From positions 124,001-188,000 of IMG/VR virus record IMGVR_UViG_3300022843_000001: DNA of 64,000 nucleotides. One strand, given 5' to 3'. Source of the DNA: a virus. A program made the translations under genes and the position numbers. Shown in pieces: positions 32,429 through 41,571 of the stretch. Position 1 is the stretch's first letter. Each line of letters opens with the position of its first letter. Under the pieces are notes generated by a model that saw nothing but the letters and a program-made list of their open reading frames with translations, searched no databases and was not told where the DNA came from.

Positions 32429-32779
32429 ATGTCAATTAGTAATATTTTAGAACAGAAAAAAGAAGATCTTTCAGATGCTGAGAAAATTAAAGCAATTGCT
32501 GAAATTGTAAGTCAAGCACGTAAAAGTTATGGAAATTCAGATGCAGTTGTTACTTCACCTGAAATTAACACAACTGATGGTGTTGTAGAATTACAGTTTG
32601 TTTCGGTTGAGACAAAACTATCTCTGGTTAAACAAGAAGTAGTAGCTATCAAAATGGCTGCAATCGAGTTTGAAAAAAGTAATGAAGGTGTTAACCGTGA
32701 CAAAATGGTAGAGCAATTGCTTGCTACATCACCCATTATGGTAAACCTTGCTGACACAGCTAAGTTTTCTTACTTGTAA
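32429..32779 (+). CDS. Small protein, unknown function
   Basis: 116 residues with AAAGGAAA upstream. Helical N-terminus (LSDAEKIKAIAEIVSQARKSYG), middle strand and a helical C-terminus. Begins MSISNILEQKKED. Not recognised; an upstream gap of 91 nt may carry a promoter. Confidence 0.6.
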   Translation: MSISNILEQKKEDLSDAEKIKAIAEIVSQARKSYGNSDAVVTSPEINTTDGVVELQFVSVETKLSLVKQEVVAIKMAAIEFEKSNEGVNRDKMVEQLLATSPIMVNLADTAKFSYL

Positions 32780-32812
32780 GCTTTAACTAAATAATATTAA
32801 GAGGTAGTAGTA

Positions 32813-33577
32813 ATGTTTTTATCATTTGTAAAAAAAGATGCTTCTGAGCTAGAAGTAGTAGCAAAGATTCGTGGTAAGTACAAAACACTGCCTTTTGATA
32901 TTATTTTAAGATTGTTACTGATTTATAAAACTATAGGTTTAAAAGAATTAAACCTAAAAATAGACGAATTTGCTAATAAAATAACTAACCAGTCTTTATC
33001 TAACTACTGTGACAGTTACGGTAATGAAGAACAGGATCTTTATTTTAATATAACTAAAGTGCTGCCTTTTTATGAGCATTTTTATTTTAGAGATGATTTA
33101 AAAAATTTGTTAATAAAAGACGCTTTGCGTTTTGTTTTTGCTATAAAACAAAACACTTTAGGTTTATTTGACACAAAAGTAAATGATATATTTGATGTAC
33201 AAAAAAATTTACATATTTCTATAGCTTGGATAATACAAGAACAAGATGCTGTATTTGCTCATTTACCTAATCATATAAATCTAAGCAGCAATAACTTTGA
33301 TCAAATTGTTGAATTCAGTAATCTTAGCAATTTAAAAATTCAAATAATTAATACAATAATTTTAGATGCTGCACGAGAAAAAAAGTACAAGTTTGTGTTT
33401 AACGAAAATTATAAAAAATCTTTTCCTGACGTTACCAGTGAGTTAGAAAAAACTACAAAATATAAAACTGAATCAGGTCAAGTAACAGAAACAACATCAG
33501 CAAGTGCACCGGGAAGCCAAGATGCAATACTGCCAGATGGGTCAATTTATGATTATAAAACTGTGGAAAAACCTTAA
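32813..33577 (+). CDS. Unknown replication-cluster protein, ending at an in-frame TAA
   Basis: 254 residues, AAGAGGTAG upstream. Helix-rich with many Lys/Asn/Phe; the last 55 residues are polar and low in order (SASAPGSQDAILPDGSIY). After the TAA the same frame stays open for 43 codons (see next feature) and ends in an SSB-like acidic tip. It sits directly before the MoxR-like gene in the replication cluster. Function not recognised. Confidence 0.65.
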   Translation: MFLSFVKKDASELEVVAKIRGKYKTLPFDIILRLLLIYKTIGLKELNLKIDEFANKITNQSLSNYCDSYGNEEQDLYFNITKVLPFYEHFYFRDDLKNLLIKDALRFVFAIKQNTLGLFDTKVNDIFDVQKNLHISIAWIIQEQDAVFAHLPNHINLSSNNFDQIVEFSNLSNLKIQIINTIILDAAREKKYKFVFNENYKKSFPDVTSELEKTTKYKTESGQVTETTSASAPGSQDAILPDGSIYDYKTVEKP

Positions 33578-33709
33578 TTACCAAGACCTGAATTAAAATT
33601 TGGTAAAGGATACGATGATGTAAAAAAATATAATTCTCCTGAATCAGTAGTAAAAATTGCTAAAAAGAAATCACAAATTATTTACGACAACGACGACATA
33701 CCTTTTTAA
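33578..33709 (+). pseudogene. In-frame 43-codon extension after a TAA, ending DNDDIPF
   Basis: Continues exactly in the frame of the previous gene past TAA (33575-33577) and reads RPELKFGKGYDDVKKYN, a basic stretch, then IIYDNDDIPF and TAA at 33707. The final DDIPF matches the C-terminal tip of bacterial SSB, which binds many replication partners. No start codon lies inside. Either a point mutation cut off the tail or some ribosomes read through. Confidence 0.5.
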
Positions 33710-33720
33710 GAGAAACAATA

Positions 33721-34500
33721 ATGAAACACCCTAAATATGATGAAGTTAAATTACTGGTTGATAATGACATAGCTGTTTTGCTAGTAGGTCCAGCTGGTAG
33801 TGGTAAAACAACTATTATAGAAACAATATCAAAAGAAAGAGATATGGAGTTTTATGTTATATCTATGACAAGACAAACTACGTTATCTGCACTAATAGGT
33901 TTTAAAAATATTAATGGTGACTATACATCTACTGAACTTAGGAAAGCTGTTGAATTTGGACACTTATTATTAATTGATGAAATAGATGGAGGTGATCCAA
34001 ATGTCCTACTATGTCTTAATACGTTAGAAAATGGGTTTATGTCATTTCCTGACGGCGTTGTCAAAAAACATAAAAATTTCAGATTGTGTGCAACAGCTAA
34101 CCCAAAAGAAAAACAATACACTGGTAGAGCAGTATTAGATGAATCTACGTTAGACAGGTTTGACAATATTTTTATAGATACAGACGCAAACCTAGAAAAA
34201 GAAATTGTTGGTGCAACTATTCATGATTGTATGAATGATGTACGAAAAGTACTAAAAAACTGGAATCACCAAAAAACAATTTCTATGCGTGATGCAATCC
34301 GTTTTAAAAAACGTCATGACATAAAATTGATAGACGGATTTGTAGAAAAACTTCTCGATAATGAAGATAGTATGATAGATAAATATAACACTTTAAGAGA
34401 AGTTAAAACTTTTATAGTACAAGAGTTATGTCCTACAGTAGAAATTTTGTACAAAAATATAATGAAATCACAAGGAATATTCAATGAAAACACTACCTAA
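33721..34500 (+). CDS. MoxR-like AAA+ ATPase (N4 gp24-like)
   Basis: 259 residues. Walker A LLVGPAGSGKTTII, Walker B LLLIDEIDGG, sensor 1 CATANPKEK, arginine-finger region DESTLDRFD. MoxR-type ATPases work with a VWA-type partner as chaperones; N4 has the same pair among its middle genes. The stop lies inside the next gene (17-nt overlap). Confidence 0.85.
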   Translation: MKHPKYDEVKLLVDNDIAVLLVGPAGSGKTTIIETISKERDMEFYVISMTRQTTLSALIGFKNINGDYTSTELRKAVEFGHLLLIDEIDGGDPNVLLCLNTLENGFMSFPDGVVKKHKNFRLCATANPKEKQYTGRAVLDESTLDRFDNIFIDTDANLEKEIVGATIHDCMNDVRKVLKNWNHQKTISMRDAIRFKKRHDIKLIDGFVEKLLDNEDSMIDKYNTLREVKTFIVQELCPTVEILYKNIMKSQGIFNENTT

Positions 34501-35284
34501 TATATACCCTGACGTATGGAAAAAAGAGCTAAAGATAGAAACTTTAGACTATTTACCTTTTCGTAACTTAATGCATTTTAAACATTTTGTATCAAATATT
34601 ACACAAATTGAAGATAACAAATGTGATGTTTCTTATTCTGATGCGTTATCTGATTTAATGCTGGGAAAATACGAAAAAGATGATAGTAGATATGAAAGCG
34701 TTAGAAACTTAGTGAGAAAAAATCTATTAAAACGTGGACTTATTACTCAAGAAATTTATGAAAACTTTAAATACTCTACTGATGGTATTGTAGTTGACTA
34801 TGATGTAGGAAAATATGCAGCTGGTGAACCTGATTGTGTTATTACACCTTCAGTACAATATGTAGATTTTTTTCATGAACTTTATATAAATATATCTTAT
34901 AGATATGATATTAGTGATATTGATATTTCTAAAAATATTAATAAATTGTTGGCTACTATCGAAGAACTAGAGCGTCAACATATATTCATTAAAATTACTT
35001 TAATACTAGCTTGTAGAGAAATTAACAACAAAAACAATTTCCTGTCTGTAATACCTTTATTTTCTCATAGAGAATTTAAAACAGTAGAAATTATGTCTTC
35101 AGTTTTAAATAATAGACTGTTGAGAAAATTCTTTTTTGCTATATTTGAAAATAAGTATGGTGATGAATTATCAGATTTTTATGGAAGAGTACTAAAAGTA
35201 TCTGACTCTTTATCATTAAATGATGAATTTAATGAAATAGAATTCTTTACTGAAATTAAAGACACTGTTGAAAGGAGATTATAA
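34484..35284 (+). CDS. Putative VWA-like partner of the MoxR ATPase (N4 gp25-like)
   Basis: 266 residues. The YAAGEPDCVI motif and a central alpha/beta segment (FFHELYINISYRYDI, FIKITLILACREINN) recall the partner protein encoded after the AAA+ ATPase in N4-like phages. Gene overlap with the ATPase supports a complex. The VWA metal site is not clearly visible, so the fold is inferred. Confidence 0.6.
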   Translation: MKTLPNIYPDVWKKELKIETLDYLPFRNLMHFKHFVSNITQIEDNKCDVSYSDALSDLMLGKYEKDDSRYESVRNLVRKNLLKRGLITQEIYENFKYSTDGIVVDYDVGKYAAGEPDCVITPSVQYVDFFHELYINISYRYDISDIDISKNINKLLATIEELERQHIFIKITLILACREINNKNNFLSVIPLFSHREFKTVEIMSSVLNNRLLRKFFFAIFENKYGDELSDFYGRVLKVSDSLSLNDEFNEIEFFTEIKDTVERRL

Positions 35285-36702
35285 TGAGTACTATTGATAT
35301 GCTTGAAAGTTATGTAAAAAGCAAAACTTCATCTTTATCAAATTTTCCTATTATTGTTAAAAAAGGTATAAACACTATATCTGGTGAAGCTCCTTTTAAA
35401 CTAAAATTAGCTATTGTTCTTTCTGAACTAGTTACTTTATCTTCACACCTAAGAAAACCTATAGTGTTGTTTGACGGCACATTAGTTCCTACTAATGCTA
35501 TTACGTTTGCTTTGTGTGGTTCTGGCGAAGGTAAAGATAAAGCAGTAAATGCTGTAAGAAAATCTTTAAAAGAAGCTTATTATAAACTAGAAGAAAAACG
35601 TAAAGAGTATGCTGAAGAAAAAGCTAAGAATGACGCTATAATACATGGTGAGTCACGAGAAGATTGGCAAAAATATTACTCAGCACCTAAGCCTTTACAA
35701 GCTGGTCTTGGCACTGTTGAAGGGCTAACAAGCCATTTTGCTAGTATAGAGTCAAACCCTTTAGGTGCAGGAAGTATCATGAGCACTGAAATTGGTAGTG
35801 AGTTACAAACTAATGGATCTATTATGGAAATTTTTAAAGTAATTTCTGTTGCTTATGATCTAGGTGCTATAGCAGCAAAAATAATTAAATCTTCAGAAAA
35901 TCAAACAGCTTCAATATTAAGTTTACCTGTAAACGCTTTACTGTTTGGCTCACAAGAAGCTTTACTATTTAATAATGATGTAAAATCAAAGTTTAAGCTT
36001 GTGTTTAATACACAATTAGCTAGAAGATCAATATTCTCGTTTACACCCGGAACTTCTCCAAGAAAACAAATAAACTCTGTAGAAGAGTTATATAAAATAA
36101 GAGAAAAAGAACGTGATCGTGTAGTAGCTAGTCAAGAAGAGTTAAACAACTTTACTTCAAATTTAGTAGATGTAACAAATCAAGAACCTTTAACTGTGAG
36201 CAAAGACGCTAATAAACTATTTGATGTTTATATGGAATACAACTCTATGAAATCTGATGAGTTATCAAATAAGTACCCAATATCAAAACTTAGCCGTAGG
36301 CACAAACAATGGCTAGCTTTAAAGTTAGCTGGTAGTTATGCAATACTAAATCATGAAGATCATGTATCAGAACAAACTTATGCTTACGCTATAAATACTG
36401 TTGAATTTTTATCAGATGACTTAAAACTATTTGAAATAGAGTTAATTAAAGAACCTTATGAGCAATTAGCTGATTTATGTGCAACTAATGCAGAAGATGG
36501 CAAGTTTACTATGTCACTTCACGATTTACGTAAAATGGGGTATATAACTGGTACAGGCTCATCTAAGAATAAAATATTAGATTTAGCAACATTAGTTAAC
36601 AGTTACGACCAAGAAGCCAGTTACACAGGTAACCCAGATTCAATCAGTTATCAGCAAACTATGAAAACTGATGTAATCGGAGTTTCTTATATTATATTTT
36701 AG
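35284..36702 (+). CDS. DUF3987-like primase-helicase component (N4 gp42-like)
   Basis: 472 residues. ATP-binding-like CGSGEGKDKAV near residue 80, a long Glu/Lys helix, MSTEIGSEL and NTQLARRSIFSF, as in DUF3987 helicase-like proteins. In N4, gp42 is needed for DNA replication. Overlaps its neighbour by one base. It probably acts with the AEP-like protein at 37199-37975. Confidence 0.7.
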   Translation: MSTIDMLESYVKSKTSSLSNFPIIVKKGINTISGEAPFKLKLAIVLSELVTLSSHLRKPIVLFDGTLVPTNAITFALCGSGEGKDKAVNAVRKSLKEAYYKLEEKRKEYAEEKAKNDAIIHGESREDWQKYYSAPKPLQAGLGTVEGLTSHFASIESNPLGAGSIMSTEIGSELQTNGSIMEIFKVISVAYDLGAIAAKIIKSSENQTASILSLPVNALLFGSQEALLFNNDVKSKFKLVFNTQLARRSIFSFTPGTSPRKQINSVEELYKIREKERDRVVASQEELNNFTSNLVDVTNQEPLTVSKDANKLFDVYMEYNSMKSDELSNKYPISKLSRRHKQWLALKLAGSYAILNHEDHVSEQTYAYAINTVEFLSDDLKLFEIELIKEPYEQLADLCATNAEDGKFTMSLHDLRKMGYITGTGSSKNKILDLATLVNSYDQEASYTGNPDSISYQQTMKTDVIGVSYIIF

Positions 36703-36711
36703 GAAAATAAA

Positions 36712-36909
36712 ATGTCACTATTTTTAATTTGGACTTTATCAATAACTGTATTAATACCTTTGTGTGTATTATGCCATATAATAATTTTTCCTATATGGTT
36801 TATAGCAACAACAATAGCAACAACAGTTTCTATTACTACTTATCGTGAATCTTTCAGATATTTTTTAAAAGATTTTGTTGTTGAATTGAAAGGATGTTTA
36901 CCAAAATAA
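36712..36909 (+). CDS. Small membrane protein
   Basis: 65 residues; residues 1-45 are nearly all hydrophobic in two spans (LFLIWTLSITVLIPLCVLC and IIIFPIWFIATTIAT), with a charged tail. Follows the replication gene by 9 nt. Function unknown; holin-like size, but nothing else supports lysis. Confidence 0.55.
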   Translation: MSLFLIWTLSITVLIPLCVLCHIIIFPIWFIATTIATTVSITTYRESFRYFLKDFVVELKGCLPK

Positions 36910-36932
36910 AATTAATTAAACTAGGAATAAAA

Positions 36933-37196
36933 ATGAGTATTGTATCAGCACAACATGTTAAAGATGTAATAATAGGGTACATTAATGGTAAAACTATTCA
37001 AATGTTAAATGTTAATAATATTTGGAGAGATTTAAGTCATGCCCCTAATTGGGATTTTTCTAAAGAAAACTACAGAATTAAGCCAGTACCTAAAAAAATT
37101 TGGGTACATGATAACCATGAGTATGATTGGTTTGAACCTAAAAATGACGAAGACTTTAAACCTTTAGGATATAAGTTATTCGAGCAGGTGCTGTAA
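36933..37196 (+). CDS. Small phage protein with WRDL-YRIKP pattern
   Basis: 87 residues from the ATG at 36933, preceded by AGGAAT; an earlier in-frame Met at 36894 lies inside the previous gene. NNIWRDLSHAPNWDFSKENYRIKPVP is a pattern seen in small phage proteins with unknown function. Ends 2 nt before the primase-like gene. Confidence 0.6.
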   Translation: MSIVSAQHVKDVIIGYINGKTIQMLNVNNIWRDLSHAPNWDFSKENYRIKPVPKKIWVHDNHEYDWFEPKNDEDFKPLGYKLFEQVL

Positions 37197-37198
37197 TC

Positions 37199-37975
37199 AT
37201 GACACAAGACATGAAAGAGTACATGAAGGTAAACTGCTCAAAAGGGTATACTTATGAAGAAGCTAAGTTTGAAGAATTACCTTCTGGTATTCTAGAATCT
37301 AACGCTGCTTATAGTCCTTTTAGGTTTGCAGGTGGTATTAGGTCAAAGTCTAATATTGAAGGTGGTGCCAAGTTTGTTGTACTTGATATTGATAAATCTA
37401 TGTTAACTGATTTAGAAACGCATACATTATTAAACGAGTATAATCATCATATTGCTAGAACTAGTGATCCAGATAACGAATATAAATTTCGTGTGCTTAT
37501 AGAGCTAGATTCTATAGTAGATGTTGAAGATCGTATGTGGTCTGTATTTATTGAAGAAATAGGTATTGAGCTAGGTATTGTTATAGATAATCTACCTAAA
37601 AGTTCTATATTCTTTTCTTACGAAAATCGTGAAATACACAGTCAAACAGAAGGTACTCCTTTACCTGTTAAGCCATTATTAGATCGTGCTGCTATTCGTT
37701 TACGTGATAAACCAAAGCCAGCTAGAGAGTTACCTACTGCTAGCAAGAAAGCATTATTAGATGATCCACGTACTACTTTTGAATTTGCGTTTAACGCAGA
37801 AAAAGGTGAACGTAGTAGATTTCTTTATAGAGCACTAGCTTACGCAATTGACGTTGGTGCTACTGAAGAATACATCATAGATTTAGCTAATGAAATTAAT
37901 GATTATTGGACTGATAGTATGGATACAGATAGGTTAGAAAATACTTTAATTACACCAGCGTTACGTAGGATATAA
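37199..37975 (+). CDS. Archaeo-eukaryotic primase-like protein (N4 gp43-like)
   Basis: 258 residues. AKFVVLDIDKSM provides a DxD metal motif, HHIARTSDPDNEYKFRVLIELD a second catalytic segment, and a C-terminal helical domain follows (YALAYAIDVGATEEYIIDLANEIND). This layout fits PrimPol/AEP-type primases and the N4 gene next to gp42. It likely makes primers for the split DNA polymerase. Confidence 0.65.
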   Translation: MTQDMKEYMKVNCSKGYTYEEAKFEELPSGILESNAAYSPFRFAGGIRSKSNIEGGAKFVVLDIDKSMLTDLETHTLLNEYNHHIARTSDPDNEYKFRVLIELDSIVDVEDRMWSVFIEEIGIELGIVIDNLPKSSIFFSYENREIHSQTEGTPLPVKPLLDRAAIRLRDKPKPARELPTASKKALLDDPRTTFEFAFNAEKGERSRFLYRALAYAIDVGATEEYIIDLANEINDYWTDSMDTDRLENTLITPALRRI

Positions 37976-37977
37976 TT

Positions 37978-38211
37978 ATGTCTATTTACTCTCACCCAAC
38001 TCAAATTACAGAATTAGAAGGTATTTACGTTGTAAAAAATAATCAAAAAAATAAGTACGTTTATTTAAGTGTTGTATTTTTTGGTATGAAAAAAGAAATT
38101 TTTAAAAGTCATTTAGATATTGTAAATTATTTAGAAGCAGCAGATGTTTCCGAAGATGATTTATTTTTTAATAAAAATGAAACTTTAGATTCTGTATTTT
38201 TAGAAGCATAA
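37978..38211 (+). CDS. Small protein, unknown function
   Basis: 77 residues; a central strand YVYLSVVFFGMKKEIF and two helices with an acidic end. Recalls small AP2-like or DNA-mimic folds, but no family is evident. Begins 2 nt after the primase-like gene. Confidence 0.55.
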   Translation: MSIYSHPTQITELEGIYVVKNNQKNKYVYLSVVFFGMKKEIFKSHLDIVNYLEAADVSEDDLFFNKNETLDSVFLEA

Positions 38212-38231
38212 AATAAAAATGGAGAATAACA

Positions 38232-38813
38232 ATGTTTGCAAAACGTGTAATCAAAAAAATAAAACCTACAGATGTGAGTATTCTTACTCAATCTAATGTT
38301 CCTAAACCTTTACATGGGTTAAATCCTAGAACACTTTTAGGAAAAATTTGGTGGGATAAAACTAGGTTTAAAGCACAAGAATGCTATGGCTATAAATGTG
38401 CTGCATGTGGTGTAGATAAAGAAAACGCTAAAGAACATCAATGGTTAGAAGGACATGAAGCTTGGAATATAAATTATCAAACAGGTATTTGTGAAGTAAC
38501 AGAAATACTGCCTTTATGCCACTACTGTCATAACTTTATTCATAGCGGTAGGTTAGTTGTTACAGCAAGTAGAAAAAAAGCTGTTGACGTTATTACTCAT
38601 GGAATTGCATTGCTAGCTGAAACTAAACTTAAAGTATTCCCCGGGACGCTTATAGTTGCAAACAGATTAGGCATTGACACAAAAGAATTAAGATCTTACG
38701 CTCTGCCGTCAAATCTTTATTGGTCAGATTATAAAATGAAGTTAAACGGAAAACTGTACGACAGTTTGTACAAAAATTACGAAGAATGGGAAAATCATTA
38801 TGTGGGAATATGA
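38232..38813 (+). CDS. HNH-like zinc-finger nuclease-fold protein
   Basis: 193 residues. Zinc knuckle CAACG, then LEGHEAWNI, then LCHYCHNFIHSG, the HNH pattern of a phage family common near replication genes. A C-terminal domain of about 80 residues follows. The catalytic His may be the one in GHE; activity is not proven. Overlaps the next gene by 14 nt. Confidence 0.7.
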   Translation: MFAKRVIKKIKPTDVSILTQSNVPKPLHGLNPRTLLGKIWWDKTRFKAQECYGYKCAACGVDKENAKEHQWLEGHEAWNINYQTGICEVTEILPLCHYCHNFIHSGRLVVTASRKKAVDVITHGIALLAETKLKVFPGTLIVANRLGIDTKELRSYALPSNLYWSDYKMKLNGKLYDSLYKNYEEWENHYVGI

Positions 38814-39453
38814 AGGAACACCAATTAATTTTCACGAAGATTTACACGAGTACTGTGTAGCAATTGTCTACGAAATAACATTTAAAGGTGGCAAGAAATA
38901 CATAGGTAAAAAGCAAGTAAGATCTTTGCGTAGATTAAAAGCAACTAAAAAACAATTAGCTATTCGTAAAAACTATAAACGTGTAGAAATGAAAAACATA
39001 CCTTTTATAGATTACGCAGGTACGTCTGAATTTACTGAAAATTTAGTGCCTGTAAAAAAAGAAATACTTCATCAATGCAGCAACAAAAAAACAGCAACTT
39101 ACTTAGAAGCTGGTGAAATGTTTCATGTAAATGCAATATTTAACACAGACTATTTAAACAAAAATATTCAAGGTTGTTATTTTGATAATTCACTAGATGG
39201 TTTGATTGATATAGAAGCTGAAATAGAAATGCTAACAGTAGAAAAATTTACAAGAAAAACAGCAATAATTGAACATAATATTGAGTACTCTGTACCAAAA
39301 GACGAATGGTACGCTTTAATAGATGCAGGTGTAGATCCAGAAGAAGCATTCCAACAATTAAACCAAATAGTAGATACTAAAATACGTTTTGTAGACTGTA
39401 AAACTGATTTAGTTGAGTCAATACAAATTCACAGCACTGAATTTATCTGGTAG
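38800..39453 (+). CDS. Putative GIY-YIG-type nuclease
   Basis: 217 residues. YEITFKGGKKYIGKKQVRS, then FIDYAGTSEF and LEAGEMFHVNAIF resemble a phage branch of GIY-YIG nucleases in which YIGKK replaces the second motif and the Glu of LEAGEMF is the metal ligand. Target unknown; not obviously a homing enzyme because it sits tightly in the operon. Confidence 0.6.
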   Translation: MWEYEGTPINFHEDLHEYCVAIVYEITFKGGKKYIGKKQVRSLRRLKATKKQLAIRKNYKRVEMKNIPFIDYAGTSEFTENLVPVKKEILHQCSNKKTATYLEAGEMFHVNAIFNTDYLNKNIQGCYFDNSLDGLIDIEAEIEMLTVEKFTRKTAIIEHNIEYSVPKDEWYALIDAGVDPEEAFQQLNQIVDTKIRFVDCKTDLVESIQIHSTEFIW

Positions 39454-39495
39454 CAACTATTCCTTAAAACTAGGGGGTATAAATAGGAAGTTAAA

Positions 39496-39726
39496 ATGAA
39501 TATAAAAGAAATAAGTAAAGATATAGAAATTCTTCTAAGTGCAATGTATGACGCAATGATAACAAAATCACTTGCACCAGAAGAATACGATATTAATAAT
39601 TACGAAGAAAAACACCGCAGTTTCATAAATAACTATGTAGAAAAAAGCTCTGGTATGACTTGTGCTGAAGTGTTAATCAGCTATTTACAATTTAATAATC
39701 TTTTAATTGAAGGTATTGCAGAATGA
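39496..39726 (+). CDS. Small helical acidic protein
   Basis: 76 residues, acidic and helical: EISKDIEILLSAMYDAMI, EKSSGMTCAEVLISYLQF. AGGAAG upstream of the ATG. Overlaps the nucleotidyltransferase-like gene by 4 nt. Not recognised. Confidence 0.55.
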   Translation: MNIKEISKDIEILLSAMYDAMITKSLAPEEYDINNYEEKHRSFINNYVEKSSGMTCAEVLISYLQFNNLLIEGIAE

Positions 39727-40139
39727 AAACAGTTCATCAAATAACTTTACAACTTTTACGTAACAAAAATTCAGTATTGTTTGGATCTCAATCTTTAGAG
39801 CTAGACAACTGCGATGATACTGACATAGCAATAATGCTTAGTGACTTGCCTGAAGAATTAAAACATTTACAAGTTTTTAGTCCAGAAAACTATTTTACTG
39901 TTCTTCCATTTGGTTGTATTGGTTTTATACGCATTACTGATCAAATAAAAGATTTTTACGAAAAACCAAATCATATTGATATATTGTTATTCAATAACAA
40001 ACTAGGTCTTAGTGTTATTTCAGGTGTTGTAAGAGATTTAAAAAGTATTCCTAAATTTTACGTAACAGAAAAAAAAGTTAGAATAAAACTGTACGAAATA
40101 GGTATAACTTACTATAACAAAATGGTGGAAAACATCTAA
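39723..40139 (+). CDS. Nucleotidyltransferase-fold protein
   Basis: 138 residues. VLFGSQSLELDNCDDTDIAIM has the GS and DxD elements of the pol-beta-type nucleotidyltransferase fold, with a third acidic strand DILLF. Such proteins transfer nucleotides to proteins or nucleic acids; MNT antitoxins share this fold. The stop overlaps the start of the exonuclease gene (TAATG). Confidence 0.65.
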   Translation: MKTVHQITLQLLRNKNSVLFGSQSLELDNCDDTDIAIMLSDLPEELKHLQVFSPENYFTVLPFGCIGFIRITDQIKDFYEKPNHIDILLFNNKLGLSVISGVVRDLKSIPKFYVTEKKVRIKLYEIGITYYNKMVENI

Positions 40140-40804
40140 TGTCCTATAATACAGTAAATTATCAAGTCTATAACACACTGTATAGTATTAACAAAATTTT
40201 ACGAGTTCTTAACGAGCACAAAATACTAGGATTTGATGTAGAAACTAGATCAATTTACACTGCAGAACAAGTAAAAGAAGCTAAAGAGCTTCTTAAACAT
40301 CCTAAAAATATTAATCCTTGTTTTTTAATTAATGTTAAAAAAGTGGCTAAGTCTTCTGGATTAAGCCACCCAACTCTTATAAGAACTACACATTTTATAT
40401 TTGGCATAACTAGTACTGAGAGTGTTATTTTGATAGCTCATGATGAAAAAACAGAAATGGCAATTTGGAATTGGATTGTAAAATACAAAGGCAAATTTCT
40501 TATACACAACTCAGGTTTTGATTTAAAAATATGCTATCAAAGAACAGGAAAACTTCCTGTAAATTTTGAAGACACTCAGTTAATTGCTAAATGTTACATA
40601 AACAATGCAGATAACTGGAAAGCTAAAGTAGGACTTAAAGTGCTCATGGGTGGTTATTACAATCCAAAGTGGAGCATGTATGAGGATTACAATATCAAGA
40701 ATATCAATGATACAGACTTCTTGGAATATTGTGCAATTGACGGAAGCTCTGTGGTAATGCTTTATAGGTTGCTGCAAGAGCATAAAGAGAGTATGCTACC
40801 ATAG
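40139..40804 (+). CDS. DNA polymerase 3'-5' exonuclease domain (separate gene)
   Basis: 221 residues, DnaQ-type. ExoI LGFDVETRS, ExoII LIHNSGFDLKI, ExoIII EYCAIDGSSVVML: all catalytic acidic residues and the Tyr are present. It ends at TAG where a normal family A enzyme would continue into the polymerase domain. The polymerase is encoded at 42241-44052; a homing endonuclease and three small genes lie between. Together 221 + 603 residues approximate N4 DNA polymerase (gp39, about 870). Confidence 0.88.
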   Translation: MSYNTVNYQVYNTLYSINKILRVLNEHKILGFDVETRSIYTAEQVKEAKELLKHPKNINPCFLINVKKVAKSSGLSHPTLIRTTHFIFGITSTESVILIAHDEKTEMAIWNWIVKYKGKFLIHNSGFDLKICYQRTGKLPVNFEDTQLIAKCYINNADNWKAKVGLKVLMGGYYNPKWSMYEDYNIKNINDTDFLEYCAIDGSSVVMLYRLLQEHKESMLP

Positions 40805-40830
40805 ACGTTTAGCAAACAAGGTTTAAAGTT

Positions 40831-41532
40831 ATGGAAAAGTCTAGTGTACGACTTAAAAGAATACTGGTAGGTATGAAGTGCAGATGCAACGGAACAGCAG
40901 GAGAGCACTCACTAGTTAACTATAAAAACAGAGGAATAACAGTCTGTGATTTGTGGTTAAACTCAACAAAAGACTTCATGTTATGGGCAATGGAAAATGG
41001 TTACACACCAGAGTTGTCTATAGACCGTATAAATAATGACAAAGGATACTCTCCAGATAACTGTAGGTGGACAGATCAATCAGTACAATCTGCTAATACA
41101 AGAGTTCTTTATAAACATAACGTGTCTGGTTTCCGTGGGGTAAGTTGGAATAAGCAGTATGGTAAATGGGAAGTGTCTATAAGTGTTGACCGAAAAACAG
41201 TAAAGGTTGGCTACTACGACACTACCTTGGAGTCAGCTATGGCTTACGACACTTATATAAGGGATAACAATTTACCACATACAACAAATAACACTGTTGG
41301 AAGGGTAGAGTCCAGCAAAGGAAAGTTATTGTTGTCTAGTAACGTATCAGGTTACGTAGGTGTATCAGCACCTAAACGTATAGCTCACTTAAAAAATTGC
41401 TGGTTCACTCAAATACAAGTAAAAGGTGAAAGAGTGTTTAGTAAGTATACTGATTCGGCAATGAACGCAGCAATTTTACGTGAACAATACATAAAAGATA
41501 ACAACTTACCTAACAAGTTGAACTTCCAGTGA
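40831..41532 (+). CDS. AP2-domain HNH homing endonuclease inside the split DNA polymerase locus
   Basis: 233 residues. HNH core RILVGMKCRCNG, GITVCDLWLN, SIDRINNDKGYSPDNCRWTD, then two AP2-like DNA-binding units (GFRGVSWNKQYGKWE and GYVGVSAPKRI). It directly follows the exonuclease gene with 26 nt between, the expected position for an element that split the polymerase gene. Confidence 0.9.
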   Translation: MEKSSVRLKRILVGMKCRCNGTAGEHSLVNYKNRGITVCDLWLNSTKDFMLWAMENGYTPELSIDRINNDKGYSPDNCRWTDQSVQSANTRVLYKHNVSGFRGVSWNKQYGKWEVSISVDRKTVKVGYYDTTLESAMAYDTYIRDNNLPHTTNNTVGRVESSKGKLLLSSNVSGYVGVSAPKRIAHLKNCWFTQIQVKGERVFSKYTDSAMNAAILREQYIKDNNLPNKLNFQ

Positions 41533-41571
41533 TGGTTGTAAAACTGTGGTACCAATTAAAGGAATTTAAAC

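Noticed and set aside
27554-33709. Genome-wide stop-codon reassignment
   Set aside because: Interrupted genes use both TGA and TAA at the break points, while many intact genes end properly with both; local decay fits better.
36712-36909. Holin
   Set aside because: Size and two membrane spans fit, but no endolysin or spanin is nearby and the gene sits among replication genes.
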